DNA of 64,000 nt, from assembly GCA_030685235.1 (NCBI GenBank), contig MU839182.1, forward strand, positions 98,400 to 162,399. The letters run 5' to 3'. The notes below the pieces were generated by a model. It was not told the DNA's origin. It ran no database searches and was given only the letters and a program-made list of their open reading frames with translations. The translations under genes and the position numbers were made by a program. Of the stretch, positions 33,174-44,290 are shown piece by piece (position 1 is the first letter of the stretch; each line of letters starts with the position of its first letter). The DNA comes from Copromyces sp. CBS 386.78. Its lineage: Eukaryota; Ascomycota; Sordariomycetes; Sordariales; Sordariaceae.

Positions 33174-36100
33174 TCATGGAAGAACCTCTTCAAGCTCCAG
33201 CTTCCTTGAGCTTGGCCCAACGTAGACCTTTTTCGGGGACTCAGTCATTATCCAATCCTGCTTCTCAGTATTCCAAGAGCTCACGTCTCTCCTCGTCAGC
33301 ACCGCCCTGAACTGCACCTTCTCGCCTGGCTCAACCCTAAGTCTGTCAAACCCTCTCAACACCACCTTGGGATCCTCCGGCCCTCCAAGGTTCACGTACA
33401 ACTGCGGTACTTCGTCACCCGCCAGTTTGCCCGTGTTGGTGATATCCGCCGTGACGGTGTACATAATGTCGTAAAGGGCAGGGTTTCCGCCGGGGTGATG
33501 ATGGCCGGATGAGCGAACCAAAGGCTGCGCCGATCCATCGTTGGCCTTGGGTGGCAGAAACTCCTCGGCGGTCTGGCCGTAGTGGGCATCGTCGCTGGAA
33601 GCAGACATGTCGGTGCTGTTAAGATAGGGGTAGATGAACTGGTAGACGTAGGGGAACTCTTCCGAAGGGAATACGTAGTCTTCCACGTTTTCAGAAAAGT
33701 TTCCAAACGTGGGCGCTTGTTCCGTCTGCCCCGTGGTGGGGGTGTACTCGCCGACTTCGTGCTTCTCGATCTGCAAGTTGCTGTACTCAAACGTGGTATA
33801 GCTCAATCCGTAGCCAAACTCGTAAAGGACAGGGGCATCGGCCTTGTCAAAGTGGCGGTAATCGATGAAGACACCCTCAGTGTAGTCTACCTGAGGAGCT
33901 CCGTTCCCGTTGTTCGGCTCATAGAGAACATCGGTGCCGTAGCTTTCGCGCGTGGCGCCCCAGGTGAAGGGAGTGCGGCCGGATGGGTTGACTCTTCCGT
34001 ACAAGACATCGGTGATGGAGTTGCCGCTCTCCTGACCGGGCATGCCGGCCCAGAGGATGGCGGTGATGTTGGGGTTGTCATACCATTCCGTGAGCAAGAC
34101 AGGGCCGGGCGAGTGGATGACGACAATGGTGTTGTTACACCAGCTCGAAACGTTCTTGACCAGCGCGTCGCCCTCCTTCCAGAGGGTGAGGTTCAGGCGG
34201 TCGCCCTCATTGCCCTCAACGTTGATGTAACCTTCACCCGCATTGGCGTTGACAAAGACAATGGCCGTAGCGTCCTGCTGGGAAACCAGAGCCTTGATCT
34301 CCTTCGGGGCATGGTTCCTCAAGATACTCTCGTAGCGAGATCCATCCTGAACAGCGCGGGCCTGCAGGGCTTGGTCAGGCGTCACAAGGTAAGGGAAGTT
34401 ACCGGTGCCAGAACCCCAGCCAATACCCAGGGTACCATTGTTACATCCACGGTCGGAGCATGCGTTCGGCCCAAAGGGGTTTGGCCCAGCGTCCTCGCCA
34501 ACGACAGCCACGAACTTGGGCTTGTCTAGGGGAAGGGAACCGGTGTTCTTCAACAGCACTGTTCCGCGAGCCGCGATCTCCCTAATAAGGCTACCGTGGT
34601 CACCCTGAACGTCGACATGCCAGTTGATTTGCTGGTGATCCTTGCCGGCGGCCCAGTGCAGCGGGCCATACGTGTCGAGGGTCCAGAAGGAGAAGTTGAT
34701 GGGCTCTTGGTCTTCAACAGTTTGGCCGACCTTGAAGAAAGCAGCCATGATGCGCATGGCCATGTCGTCAATGCGCCACTGTGGGAGCGTTCCATTGAGG
34801 ACGGCAAGGGTGAGGTTGGTTCCCCAGTAGCTGCGACCCGTGTTGAACTCGGTGTCTCCGGGCATGCTCATGTCGAGACCGGCAGCAGCGCTCGCGACAC
34901 CAGTGTGCTGGGCTTGCCAATCGCTCATGACAAAGCCCTGGAATCCGTTCTCCTGCTTGAGGAGGTTGTTGAGGAGCTTCGAGTTCTGGCAGCCGTACGA
35001 GTTGTTGGCCTGGGTGTAGACGCACATGACGGAGCCTACCCCAGCCCTGATGGCATCAACAAAAGGCCAGAGGTACAGCTCGTGCATGGTCTTGTCATCA
35101 ATGTTGGATGATAGGGTCTCGGAGATGTTGTAGCCGTAGTTCTGTGCCTCCCCAACCTGTCTAAAGTGTTCTTGCTCGTTGCCGACAAAGTGCTTGGCGC
35201 AAGCGACGACACCAGCGTCCTGTATTCCCCTGACCGTCTCGGCCATGGCGATACCGGTGAGGACAGGGTCGGGAGAGAAGCCTTCCCAGTTACGGCCGCC
35301 TTCAGGGGCACGGCCGAGGGGACCGGCAACAGGTCCAAGTAGAACCGTGACTCCCTTTCCCTTGGCTTCTTCGCCCAAAGCATATCCACGTCTGTACATG
35401 AGACCTCGATCAAACGTAGCGGCGGTTGTCACTCCGGCGGGGAAGACGGAGTTATAATCGGTGCCACGGATGGCCAAGGGGGCATCTTGCATGCACATAC
35501 TCTTCAAGCCGAGTCGAGGAATGGCGCCGGTCTGGCCTACGCATTGCTCAGCGGCCCAGCTGTGTACCCATCTGTTAGTATCGTAGACGGCGCATAAAGT
35601 ATTGGATGCGCTTGGTGGGTTACGTACCCGATACCGGTTGTCAGGTTGACCTTTTCGAGCAGGGTCAACTGAGAGACAAAGGCCTTTGCCTTTTCGTAGG
35701 CGTCTTCCCAGCCGATGGCCTTGGAGTCCATCCATGGTGATGGATAATGGGGTTCCGAGTAGGCAAGCGCCCTCTTGTGGAGCTGTGTTGACGGGTCTAT
35801 GTCAGCAAAAGGAAGTGAGGCCCCCAAGACTGTTTGTATCGACAGCCATGGGGCGGCGTGTCTGAGATGCATGTCTGGCAGTGACTGTTGGGCCGATCAC
35901 ACAATTTGTGAGGATAAACGGTCAATCGGGATAAAATGGAACGTGCAGATCTACTAGTATGGGATGCAGTGATGCTGTGCTATGATGATCCAGCAAGCTG
36001 GAAACGGGATCGAGGAAGATCAGGTCAAAGAAATCGGGAAGAATGGGACGGGAAGGACCGCATGATATATCTCTTCGTAGCGAACGTAGCTTACCTGGTG

Positions 36101-36181
36101 ATGGGGAGGTTGGACAGGCTCGGGCGCAGCCAGGGCGAGATTGCCGCTCGCCAGCAAGGCAAGCGGAATGGCGAACTTCAT
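33174..36181 (-). CDS. Secreted GH3 beta-glucosidase
   Basis: Hydrolyses cellobiose and short beta-glucans to glucose outside the cell. Exons 36181-36095, 35782-35628 and 35559-33174 with two GT-AG introns (312 and 68 bp) give 875 residues, normal for fungal GH3 enzymes. A signal peptide (1-19) is followed by a short propeptide ending L-H-K-R, a Kex2-type site before A-L-A-Y-S-E-P. The barrel domain shows R-G-T-D-Y-N-S-V-F-P-A-G, K-H-F-V-G-N-E-Q-E and the nucleophile Asp, about residue 294, in G-F-V-M-S-D-W. The alpha/beta sandwich follows, then a fibronectin-III-like C-terminal domain (D-E-V-P-Q-L-Y-V, G-F-D-R-L, W). Exon joins were chosen to restore T-T-G-I-G-W-A-A-E-Q-C. Confidence 0.95.
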
Positions 36182-36356
36182 GGCGCGATGTTGCGTGTGG
36201 TGTGGACTTTGGAGGAGCTGGAGCTTTGACCCTTTTCTCTCGTGTTTTTTTGCCGCTCTCACCAGTCACAACACTGACACTTGATTCGAAAAGGTCCTTT
36301 GTGTGATGGAACAGTCTGGACACAGCCCGTGTACGAGTCGTGCGGGAGAAGGCCGA

Positions 36357-36362
36357 TATATA
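36357..36362 (-). promoter_or_regulatory. Candidate TATA box of the GH3 gene
   Basis: TATATA in 'ggccgatatataggg', about 175 bp upstream of the GH3 start codon. Position and sequence are plausible only. Confidence 0.35.
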
Positions 36363-38082
36363 GGGACGGATCGGCAACATTGACCCCTGGCAATCCGCGG
36401 TCTTTCTGTTGTCCATCTTGACATGATGCTGTGGATGACGGGTGGATGGTTGGATGGGTCTCAGACATGCGGTCGAGTTGTACCGTAGTACACCGAACCT
36501 GGATCAACAAGGGGTACATGCGGTGTTCGGTGTCTGTGGTCTTCCCTGGTCCATGTTCTTGACCGTCGTCACTGGTCCGGAGGGTTGGGTTGCCATGTTG
36601 GAGCGGGCATCACAGAGTCGCAATGGGTGAGCAATGATCTTGATTCCATGCTTGCGGGGAAGAGAAAAAGTCGCGAGAATCTTGATCCGGTCAACGAGAG
36701 CGTCGGCGATTGGCGATTGAGCGGTAGTGCCAAGGGGAGCAGATGTTGGAAAAAGGGCCGATCAGGCTTGCGATATTAGGTAGTCAGGGGGTTGGCAAAA
36801 GGTAACGGAGAAATACGACAGCAGAGATCCGTCAGGCGTTGGGTGAACAAAGAACCTATTGACGGATGGGAGAGTTTGCATTGTCATCGAATGCATGCGC
36901 GACCGCTTCCAGTTGCAGGTCCAGTCTGGTCGGGTGCGGGGATGTGGAGATATCCAATGTGGAGAATAGGATCGACTTGCCGCTTCCCGTCATTCCGCGA
37001 ACCGGGCAAGAACTCCAAACTTTAAAGCGCTCCTTCCGTGATCCTTCAGTTCTATGTTGGGATTACTACCTTAAACAGCTCGTGTAATGGAATTCCCACT
37101 AAAGAGATCCTCTCGTTAAGATGTATCCCGTTGACCTAATCTCCTCGAACCAAAAATAAGCTACAGTATCGAGGCTTCGATCGAGCTCCATTTGCCGTTC
37201 GTAGTGGGGCACAAACAAGTGGCTTGTGCCATCCCGGTCACTACCTTACCTTCATGGTTCGGTAGGCTAGGCAGAACTTCGGAACCTTCTTCCATTCAAC
37301 AGGCTGCGGTTCCTTGATGTCGCTGATCCGAATTTGCACTTTCGACGGCAGCAGCCAATTTACCTTGTGCCACCACCAGAGAAACCTGTGCGAGTTCACG
37401 AGGCAGATGGTTGAGTGAGATGTCGTGTTCTTCATCACTCAGTCTTTCCTTGACTGCGTTATACTCAAACCCTATCCGCCATTTCATTGGCCATTCAGCC
37501 TTCAAACTCGCCGAAAAAGGAAGCTGATGGTCTCCATGATGACATCGTCACCTCCCCGCAACTTGAACCCCAAGCCACCAGCGTTAACCCACACGAAAGG
37601 CCCGAGGGGACTTGGCATCCTCGACTACCATGTTGCATTCCCGTCCTCCGCAAATATTCCATCCCAAGAAACCTTTAACCTTCGACCTTCTCTCCTCTTT
37701 CCAACGCCTTGGATTGGGATTGGCTGTGGTGGTTACATGCATCGGATGCAACATTCCTCCGGTCTGGGGGTTGCCTGTGATGGTAATACCTACCTGGCCA
37801 GCGTCGCGTCACAACGGCGGTCGACTGCTGTGATACCTTGGCAAGGTTGTCTCGCAGTCGCAGTTCGGATATTGCGTACAGTCGCTTCACCCAACAAGCC
37901 CAAGTAGTGAGTTGAGGGAAAATGGTCAACAATGTCAAATCGCGCATGTTCATTCAAGCAGTCATCAAGCTTGAGCAAACATTCAATGGCCAAGTCATCA
38001 TCTCATATTACTTCATCAGCACAAACACAAAGCAACTGAAGAGTGGGACTTGATGATGGTAGTTACATTGGCAAAAAGGCAA
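36363..38082. other. 1.7-kb intergenic without a supported gene
   Basis: It contains the GH3 upstream region. An open frame at 37425-37907 (+, 160 codons) has no motif and shows no splice or start support, so it is left out. Confidence 0.4.
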
Positions 38083-38096
38083 AAAGAGAAATTGGA
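38083..38096 (-). terminator. RNA polymerase III terminator of tRNA-Trp
   Basis: On the minus strand the tRNA is followed within about 10 bp by a T-rich tract (TTTCTCTTTTTGCC, continuing to a second TTTTT), the usual Pol III stop. Confidence 0.7.
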
Positions 38097-38168
38097 TGAC
38101 CCCAACCCGATTTGAACGGATAACCTTTCGATCTGGAGTCGAACGCGCTACCGTTGCGCCATGAGGCC
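38097..38168 (-). tRNA. tRNA-Trp (CCA), intronless
   Basis: 72-nt cloverleaf on the minus strand: acceptor GGCCTCA/TGGGGTC with discriminator A, D stem GCGC/GCGC, anticodon stem TTCGA/TCGAA with loop CTCCAGA (anticodon CCA), variable AGGTT, and T stem ATCCG/CGGGT with loop TTCAAAT. All stems pair, with a few G-U pairs. The D- and T-arm sequences fit the internal A and B boxes. Confidence 0.96.
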
Positions 38169-38809
38169 TTGGTTGGAAAAATCACAATTATGATTGACTT
38201 ACATTGGAATTTTGCAGCACGGTAGAAGAGAGCTGGGCCCTGCTTCCGTAACTCCCAAGAGACACTCCCATGTTTCGAGTCAACAACCAACAAACAGGAG
38301 AAGATAACGTGCCGAGAGGGAGGCCAAATAAAATTTCGAGGAACGCAGTGTGTCATGATCTTCAAAGCCGGTAAACAATCGTCAGATGTTGCTACCCAGG
38401 CTAGTTGTCATTGCTTGTAACCTACTGAAAGGTAAGAAGATGTCCCAGGCAAGTCAAACCCAACTGAAGTTTATCGCACTGTCAGCTACCAAAACTGCCA
38501 AGGAGTCAACCAACAGTCATAAAACATGAGTCGAACGCAAACGCCCGCCTGAATTTTGTTATGGAAACGTGCAGTGTCATCAATATGCGATGCCAGATCT
38601 ATATCCGCTTCGTGCTTCTTCATAGCAGGCCATCCATGCGACAGCAATCTCGTAATCAATATCAAAACTGCTGAGGAGGTCTATTCAACTGTGGTCTCAG
38701 GCACAATCAACAGCGTCCTCGTCCTCCACGCTTCCAGAGACAAAATCCCCCTTGCCTACACCAGTACCAGACACCTGCCCTACCACACATTCGCAAGCAT
38801 CGGAACAAA
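38169..38809. other. Intergenic, no supported gene
   Basis: An open frame from 38556 overlaps the next gene out of frame. No domain is visible in it. Confidence 0.4.
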
Positions 38810-39265
38810 ATGTGCTACTGGTACATGGAATACAGGTTCTGCTACCAAGGCCCCTACTGCCTTGGCGGCTTCGGCTGGATCAACGCTTCCAGCGAGCTCT
38901 ATGTCCGGCCTTACGGTTCCATTCGCCGCAATCGCCCGTGCGAGAGAAGAGGCGGATGTGGGGGAGAATCAACGCCCTTGGGACCGGGGGCCGATATCAA
39001 GACAAGTGACCAGTTGTGCCCAGTCTGTAAAGGGGATGCGTCTAAGACGGTTTCGGGAAAGAATAAGGATAGCGATGGCGGGAACGGGGAAGGTGACAAG
39101 ATGGAGATGGATGATGATGTGGAAGAGGTGGGGAGGGGATGGCAGGGGCAGGGCGCAGGAGGGAAAGGGCGGAAGGGGAAGGGAAAGAGAGAAGTGTCGT
39201 TGGAGAGGAAGGGCGACGAACACGGAGATGAAGGCAGTGAGAAGAAAAAGCTGAGAGGGGGGTGA
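38810..39265 (+). CDS. Small fungal Cys-containing hypothetical protein
   Basis: 151 residues. The N-terminus M-C-Y-W-Y-M-E-Y-R-F-C has the aromatic/Cys pattern of a common group of small fungal proteins that start M-C and end the ordered part with C-P-x-C; here D-Q-L-C-P-V-C sits near residue 70. Cysteines at about 2, 11, 17, 44, 50, 70 and 73 could bind a metal. The second half is a charged, disordered Lys/Gly/Glu/Asp-rich tail ending E-K-K-K-L-R-G-G. No signal peptide. The frame has no introns; the start is the first Met and fits the group. No function known. Confidence 0.5.
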   Translation: MCYWYMEYRFCYQGPYCLGGFGWINASSELYVRPYGSIRRNRPCERRGGCGGESTPLGPGADIKTSDQLCPVCKGDASKTVSGKNKDSDGGNGEGDKMEMDDDVEEVGRGWQGQGAGGKGRKGKGKREVSLERKGDEHGDEGSEKKKLRGG

Positions 39266-39332
39266 TGGAGGAGATGAACGGAAGGAACTTTCCCTCCTAT
39301 CCTTTTCCACCTTTCCCTTCTTTTCTCTTTTA

Positions 39333-39595
39333 ACCAATTCGAGCACTTTCATCTTCCCTCGCGTTATCGCGCACTCGGTACACTACCTAGAAGGTACTCT
39401 CTCCTTTCTTTTATTCAACCAATTCGAGCGCATTCATCAATAGTATTAACCTCATCTTCTCTCGCGTTATCGCGCACTCGGTACACTACATTACTTACTC
39501 TCTCCTTTCTTTTATTCAACCAATTCCAGCGGTTTCATCAATAGCATTATCCTCATCCTCCTTCGTGTTATCGCGCACTCGGTACAATTCGGCAA
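39333..39595. repeat. Minisatellite: three ~85-100-bp units
   Basis: Three units start at about 39333, 39417 and 39518. Each has 'accaattc[gc]agc', then 'ctc[gt]cgttatcgcgcactcggtac' (variants 'ctcgcg' and 'ttcgtg') and a 'ctctctcctttcttttattc' bridge. It lies between the small Cys protein gene and the DUF6604 gene. Confidence 0.75.
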
Positions 39596-40158
39596 ACGTT
39601 ACCCAAGTCCTTGACGACTGCAGCTTCACCTTGAAGGACGACATGCTCAATTACAATGCTCATATGCCTGCATATGGACTCTATCTTTCCCACTTCTGAG
39701 CTGAAGTATCTCTAGATATTGAGCTACTCGCCGTTGAGGCTACATCTTAAACGTGGCTCCTACAGGGGCGTCAAGTACCCGAAACAGACGTCTACGACGT
39801 TGTTGCGCCTGTTGAGGGAAGAGGCAGCGGTCTGAAAACGAGGCAGCCGTCGAGTCAAGTTCTCAAAGAGAGCACTCAGTGAATGGTGGTTTGCCCATGC
39901 AGCCTCTTCACTGCCGGCCGAGACCGGTAGAGGTACCCTTCCGACCTGGTCAATGTATGCCCGCCCAGGATTTGAACATGCTTTGCGTCAGGCAGCTGGC
40001 AACAAAACATCATGTGCCCTAGGCACCTGCAGAGGGTTAGCATACCGTATTTTTGGATCCCACAATCAAGCAACACAAGACACTCCCTCTATTCGACAAA
40101 ATACAGCCGACTTGCCACCCTTCTATTCAACGTCCTTCGCCTCAACAGAACTACTCCT
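39596..40158. promoter_or_regulatory. Upstream region of the DUF6604 gene
   Basis: The frame of the next gene stays open upstream to 40012, but the sequence there has no motif and the conserved N-terminus begins at 40159. No other gene is seen. Confidence 0.4.
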
Positions 40159-42831
40159 ATGATGCCGACCAAGCTCATCGGTATCTACGCCGAATATAAG
40201 GAGGACACCAATATAATTGCCTCCTGGTTGGCTTCGTGCGCAAGACTATGCGGATACCCTACTGAGAAACTGACTCGCGGTTCCTGGGATCTGGACTCGT
40301 CAACAGAGGCAACGAAGCCGTCGGGACGTCAGAAGGGGAAAGCACGACAACAAGCCACGCAAGCGAGTACCTCTACCGCGACACCTCCCACTCAGACAAA
40401 ACCCTACATACTAGCCGTCGCCGACTTTGTGCCGCTAGCTGACTTCATCGTACGATCCACAAAGCCCACTATCTCAATATCTCCTGCTGTGGTTTCCATT
40501 CTCGAGCGTGCGATCTCAGCGCGTTCGAACTTCGGACGCCTCCTGGGCATGCAGCAAGACATTGAACTCGACACAGAGAGCGACAGTACTCATCAACACT
40601 TTGTTGGAATCTTGGAGAAAGTCCGGAAGATCCTTGTATCGAAGATGCCATCCTCCTCTTCTACCACCGACAAAGTGGAAGTGTTCGAGGACCTGTCAAA
40701 TCGATTCAGCGGTCTTGAGATCCAACAGCCGTCTCAAAACGCCGACAACGCAGAGCCCAGGAGACAGTTGGCCGCGGAGATGGACGATTACGTTGCCACA
40801 AAAGACACAACCGGATACATTGCCGAGGAACCCTCCTCTTTCTCTGATGCGCTCGCTGCCTACTGCATGCTAATCCACGATATCAAAACCATTCGCGAAA
40901 CCATCAAGCACATCTGGACGGGCGTCCGCAACGGCACTATCGACTACGCCGCTGCAGCCATTGCCGCAGACGCCGCCGTCGGCATGATCCGAGACCTGGA
41001 AGACACCGTCAGTGGCGTGATGGAACCCCATGGAGGGATCATGAAGATGATGCTAGAAGTTGACAAACGATGCACAACCGAAGAGGGTGAACCGTTACAC
41101 CATGACAGATACCAGCAGTTGTTGGACCACTGCTGTGTTCCATTCTTAGTGTTGTACAAACTCCTGAAGACCTTCACCGCAGATAACACGGTTGGTTATC
41201 TATCTCTATTCGGCTTCAGTGACGAGGACGAGATGTATAGGGTCGGGTGGTGGCCAGACATCAGGTGGTTGAACCTTTGCGTCGCGGATTGCACGATGCT
41301 CGCGGAATGCCTTGCAGCTGACCGAAGGAACTATCCGGCGAAGGATATGCTTGTTCAGGGAGTTCAGGATATGACGAGAGCGCGAGTCATACCATTTTAT
41401 GCAATCGTCGCGGCCCAAATTAACCTGGATATTCACCATGTCTTGGGAAAGAAGACAGAGGATGTCACAAGGAAAGCTCTGAGGGAAATGTCGGAGATGC
41501 AGAAGGATGCGTCGAGTTACCTCGACTGCCACGACGAAGACGTCCATCTCGGGTACCAACTGAAGCTTCTGAGCTACGTTCTCGCAGATCCCCTCAAGCA
41601 GATGAAGGACATAGACCGAAGGCCCAATATACCGGCAGCCCATCCCCACCAGACCTTGAAGCTTTTACCGGTCTTGACAGGTCAAATGGTTCACCAGTTC
41701 CGAGTTTCCAACTACCAGGATGCAGTCAGGATTGCAAGCGAGTCGGGGTCGATCCAGTACGCTGTACAGCTCTACCACGCACTCCGGACAGAAGGCCTGG
41801 TAAAGAACGAGTGGCCAGACTTGGATCATGCCCGGACAATGTTGGGCGAGTCAAACTTCTTCCTGGGCAGTCCTCCCAAGAGCATCCCGGAGTATATGTC
41901 CAAGTTCTGTCTCCACGCTGGACTTTCTCCGGCGGCGCTGGTCAGACAAGGTCGAAGCAAGAAAAAGAAGAAGACCAGGACACAAGCTCGGGAAACGGAT
42001 AGGTCGCAGTACACTTCGGCAGGACCACGGATCATTGCGAACGGCGAGGACCGCCTCCCTCTGTCCAAGAAGTTCGTCAAGCTGTACGAGTCAAGATGGA
42101 ATAGGGAGCGAGAGGCGTGGTCCAGGGAGTTCTTGCGCGACATTCTTGGGACGGTAAACATCGAGCCCATCCAGCACAGCAAGCGTGAAGACGGTCCGAG
42201 GTCTTCAAAAAGCCAGGAGGAAGAATGTGACTCGCGGCTCCGACGTGTCCTCTTGAAGCTGACTGAAGCTTTGCATGACGAATCGCGCAGTCTTCACTTC
42301 CCTGTGCTCAAACTGCACGAAACCTCCTGGGAATTCCTCACAACCGTCCGGGACAAATGTGGTCCTATATTGCGCGCATACTTTCGCGATCCCGATTTTG
42401 AAGGTGACGATGTAACCTGGTTCATCGCTGGATACATCTTCTCGGCGGCGTGCAGAGCAGGCGACAAGAATCGCGTTGGGTTGCCTCTGAAGCAGAGTCC
42501 AGACCTAAGGCCGCTGAAGCTGGCGGGCGAGATATGTGAGAGGCTGTTGACCAGCAGGAAGGACTTTGGGAGCCGGGCTCTGAAGTGGATGGAGGAGAAG
42601 GAGCAAGATGCACGAGAGCAGGAGGTTGAAGATACACGTGTCGAGAACCAAGATATCGAGGACACTGGCCCCAGCGATGGTCTTGAGGATACAGGCTCCT
42701 CTGTTACAGGCCCTGACCATCCAGTCTCAGAGCATACGGGGTCCGAAGACAAAGAAGTTGAGGATACAGAGGCCGGGGTTGCAGGCGTGGAAAGTAAAGG
42801 TGTCGAGGATACAGCGGATGATACAAATTAG
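40159..42831 (+). CDS. Large DUF6604-type fungal protein with acidic repeat tail
   Basis: 890 residues, single exon. The start at 40159 is chosen because the N-terminus (L-I-G-I-Y-A-E-Y-K-E-D-T-N-I-I-A-S-W-L-A) is the usual beginning of DUF6604 proteins: a Tyr-rich helix, then D-T-x-x-x-x-x-W-L-A. The N-terminal domain runs to about residue 280, with a Ser/Thr/Gln linker near 50-75. The remainder is mostly helical with no catalytic motif I recognise. A basic patch R-S-K-K-K-K-K-T-R near 600 may act in nuclear import. The last 70 residues are acidic with repeated V/I/L-E-D-T units. Function is unknown; related proteins often occur in variable fungal gene regions. The gene ends about 50 bp before RIP-affected DNA begins. 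Confidence 0.85.
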   Translation: MMPTKLIGIYAEYKEDTNIIASWLASCARLCGYPTEKLTRGSWDLDSSTEATKPSGRQKGKARQQATQASTSTATPPTQTKPYILAVADFVPLADFIVRSTKPTISISPAVVSILERAISARSNFGRLLGMQQDIELDTESDSTHQHFVGILEKVRKILVSKMPSSSSTTDKVEVFEDLSNRFSGLEIQQPSQNADNAEPRRQLAAEMDDYVATKDTTGYIAEEPSSFSDALAAYCMLIHDIKTIRETIKHIWTGVRNGTIDYAAAAIAADAAVGMIRDLEDTVSGVMEPHGGIMKMMLEVDKRCTTEEGEPLHHDRYQQLLDHCCVPFLVLYKLLKTFTADNTVGYLSLFGFSDEDEMYRVGWWPDIRWLNLCVADCTMLAECLAADRRNYPAKDMLVQGVQDMTRARVIPFYAIVAAQINLDIHHVLGKKTEDVTRKALREMSEMQKDASSYLDCHDEDVHLGYQLKLLSYVLADPLKQMKDIDRRPNIPAAHPHQTLKLLPVLTGQMVHQFRVSNYQDAVRIASESGSIQYAVQLYHALRTEGLVKNEWPDLDHARTMLGESNFFLGSPPKSIPEYMSKFCLHAGLSPAALVRQGRSKKKKKTRTQARETDRSQYTSAGPRIIANGEDRLPLSKKFVKLYESRWNREREAWSREFLRDILGTVNIEPIQHSKREDGPRSSKSQEEECDSRLRRVLLKLTEALHDESRSLHFPVLKLHETSWEFLTTVRDKCGPILRAYFRDPDFEGDDVTWFIAGYIFSAACRAGDKNRVGLPLKQSPDLRPLKLAGEICERLLTSRKDFGSRALKWMEEKEQDAREQEVEDTRVENQDIEDTGPSDGLEDTGSSVTGPDHPVSEHTGSEDKEVEDTEAGVAGVESKGVEDTADDTN

Positions 42832-42979
42832 GTTGAAGCGGAGGGAACAACGAACATTGCGGCCACAGATTTTAGAAAACTCTGTCCGTCGATATAATAG
42901 CGGTAGATAGGGATGAATATGGGTAAATACATACTAGGTACCATAGGTCCATAGCGGAAAAAAAGCGGATTAGGACATT

Positions 42980-44290
42980 TATTATGAGAAACGCTATTCG
43001 CACCGCCATCTTTCTCTTTATACACCGCCGCCCCACCCCTCCTATATTTCTAGCTAATGAAATCGCTCGCATCTATTTTAGGTCTCCACGCCCCTATTCT
43101 CAGCGTTAGCAAACTATACCGCGCCCGCCAAACCTCTAAATTACAGCCCATTACATATTTAAACCCCTACACAGGCTAGATTTTGTAATCGTTATACTTA
43201 GTAATTTATATCGTCGCATCGCTTCCTCTATTACCAATTACTATTACTATTACTATTACTACCCTCCTTATAATTAATTAAACTACTATCGCGCGCATTA
43301 TAAAATATCCCTAAATAAATAAAGCGCTAACATTTATTAATAGTAAAAAATAATCCGTTATTTTTTCTATATATTTTCCTAACTAATTGTAACGCAAATA
43401 GCTAATATAGCGACCCAACCGACGGGCGCACTTTGAGCCGCCCTCGAAATAATACGCTATTTACTACTAATCCTCACGCTCCCCAATTAACTACGCCAAT
43501 TAACACTCAAACTCCCCCTCCTTCAATTACGCCAACTCAACTATTACAACTTCGAAGAAGGCCTCGCCTCCAACCTACCCGTAGCCAATAGCCTAAAGCA
43601 GGCCGCAACCCTACTACTTCGACACAAATAGCGCTGTCTATCTAACGAAACGTATTTGTATAAGCTAACCGCCGCTAGCCTCCAACCGGTATATAAAATA
43701 GAAGACGAGGACGCCTTCGTAGCAATATACAAAGAAGTAGAAGAAGAGGAGAGAAGGGAAGCAACGCTATTTAGGGTAGAGGAAGCACGCCAGCTAGCAC
43801 TTCTACTAGCACGTAGGGCACACGGCGTAGTGTACATATAACTAGTATACAAAGCTAGTAAGGGAGACTCTAGAACTCTCGCTAGGATTCTAAAACTCTC
43901 GCTAGCAATTAGATTGCTCGATTTTACGATAGAAACCAAATAGATTATTAATATATAAATTAATATAAATTAAGTGCGATTGATTGAGCGATATACGACC
44001 GTGCCGCTAATGTCCTATAAAGTACACTATAAAGTGTACTATAAAGTAGCTAATCTAAGCGTAGATTTAAGTGCAAATCTAAGTATAGATCTAGGCTTAG
44101 TACTAAGTATAATATTTTGTAAAAGAATATAATACTAAGATTTCTAGGCGAAATTTATAAAAGAATACTACTGTAAAAGGGTGGGTGGACCGCGGTTTAG
44201 ATGCGAGCGATTTGATTGGTTAGAAATGCAGGAGGGGTAGGGCGATAGTATATAAAGAGAAAGATAGCGGTGCGAATTATTACGGGGTAA
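42980..44290. mobile_element. RIP-hit inverted-repeat DNA element, diverged relative of the one at 56960
   Basis: Recognisable inverted arms 42996-43075 and 44200-44277 share 'attcgcaccgc' ends, 'tctttctctttata', 'ccccacccctcct' and the inner 'atcgctcgcatc'. The interior is homologous to 56960-58204 from end to end, with many C-to-T and G-to-A differences, including a decayed version of the 12-bp repeats (about 44,050-44,100). Outer limits and target duplication could not be fixed. Confidence 0.7.
43524..43841 (+). pseudogene. 106-codon relic frame in the RIP-hit element
   Basis: A frame beginning Q-L-R-Q-L-N and ending R-R-A-H-G-V-V-Y-I-stop has one internal TAG (43617 region) over 318 nt. 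Its C-terminal part (A-F-V-A-I-Y-K-E-V-E-E-E-E-R-R-E-A) is aligned in the same phase with 57457-57774 of the intact relative, also 318 nt. This suggests a real ancestral protein, rich in Leu/Glu and probably helical. No family recognised. Confidence 0.45.

Noticed and set aside
33582..34529. 315-codon plus-strand ORF inside the GH3 gene
   Set aside because: Antisense shadow of a GC-rich exon with no motif.
37425..37907. 160-codon ORF
   Set aside because: No motif, no repeat of codon bias seen in neighbours and several equal-length overlapping frames.
18679..42831. Secondary-metabolite cluster or Starship-type cargo island
   Set aside because: No polyketide or peptide synthase, terpene cyclase or DUF3435 captain is visible. 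The island contains housekeeping genes (erg-3, atg27, tRNA-Trp), so it reads as normal euchromatin between repeat blocks.
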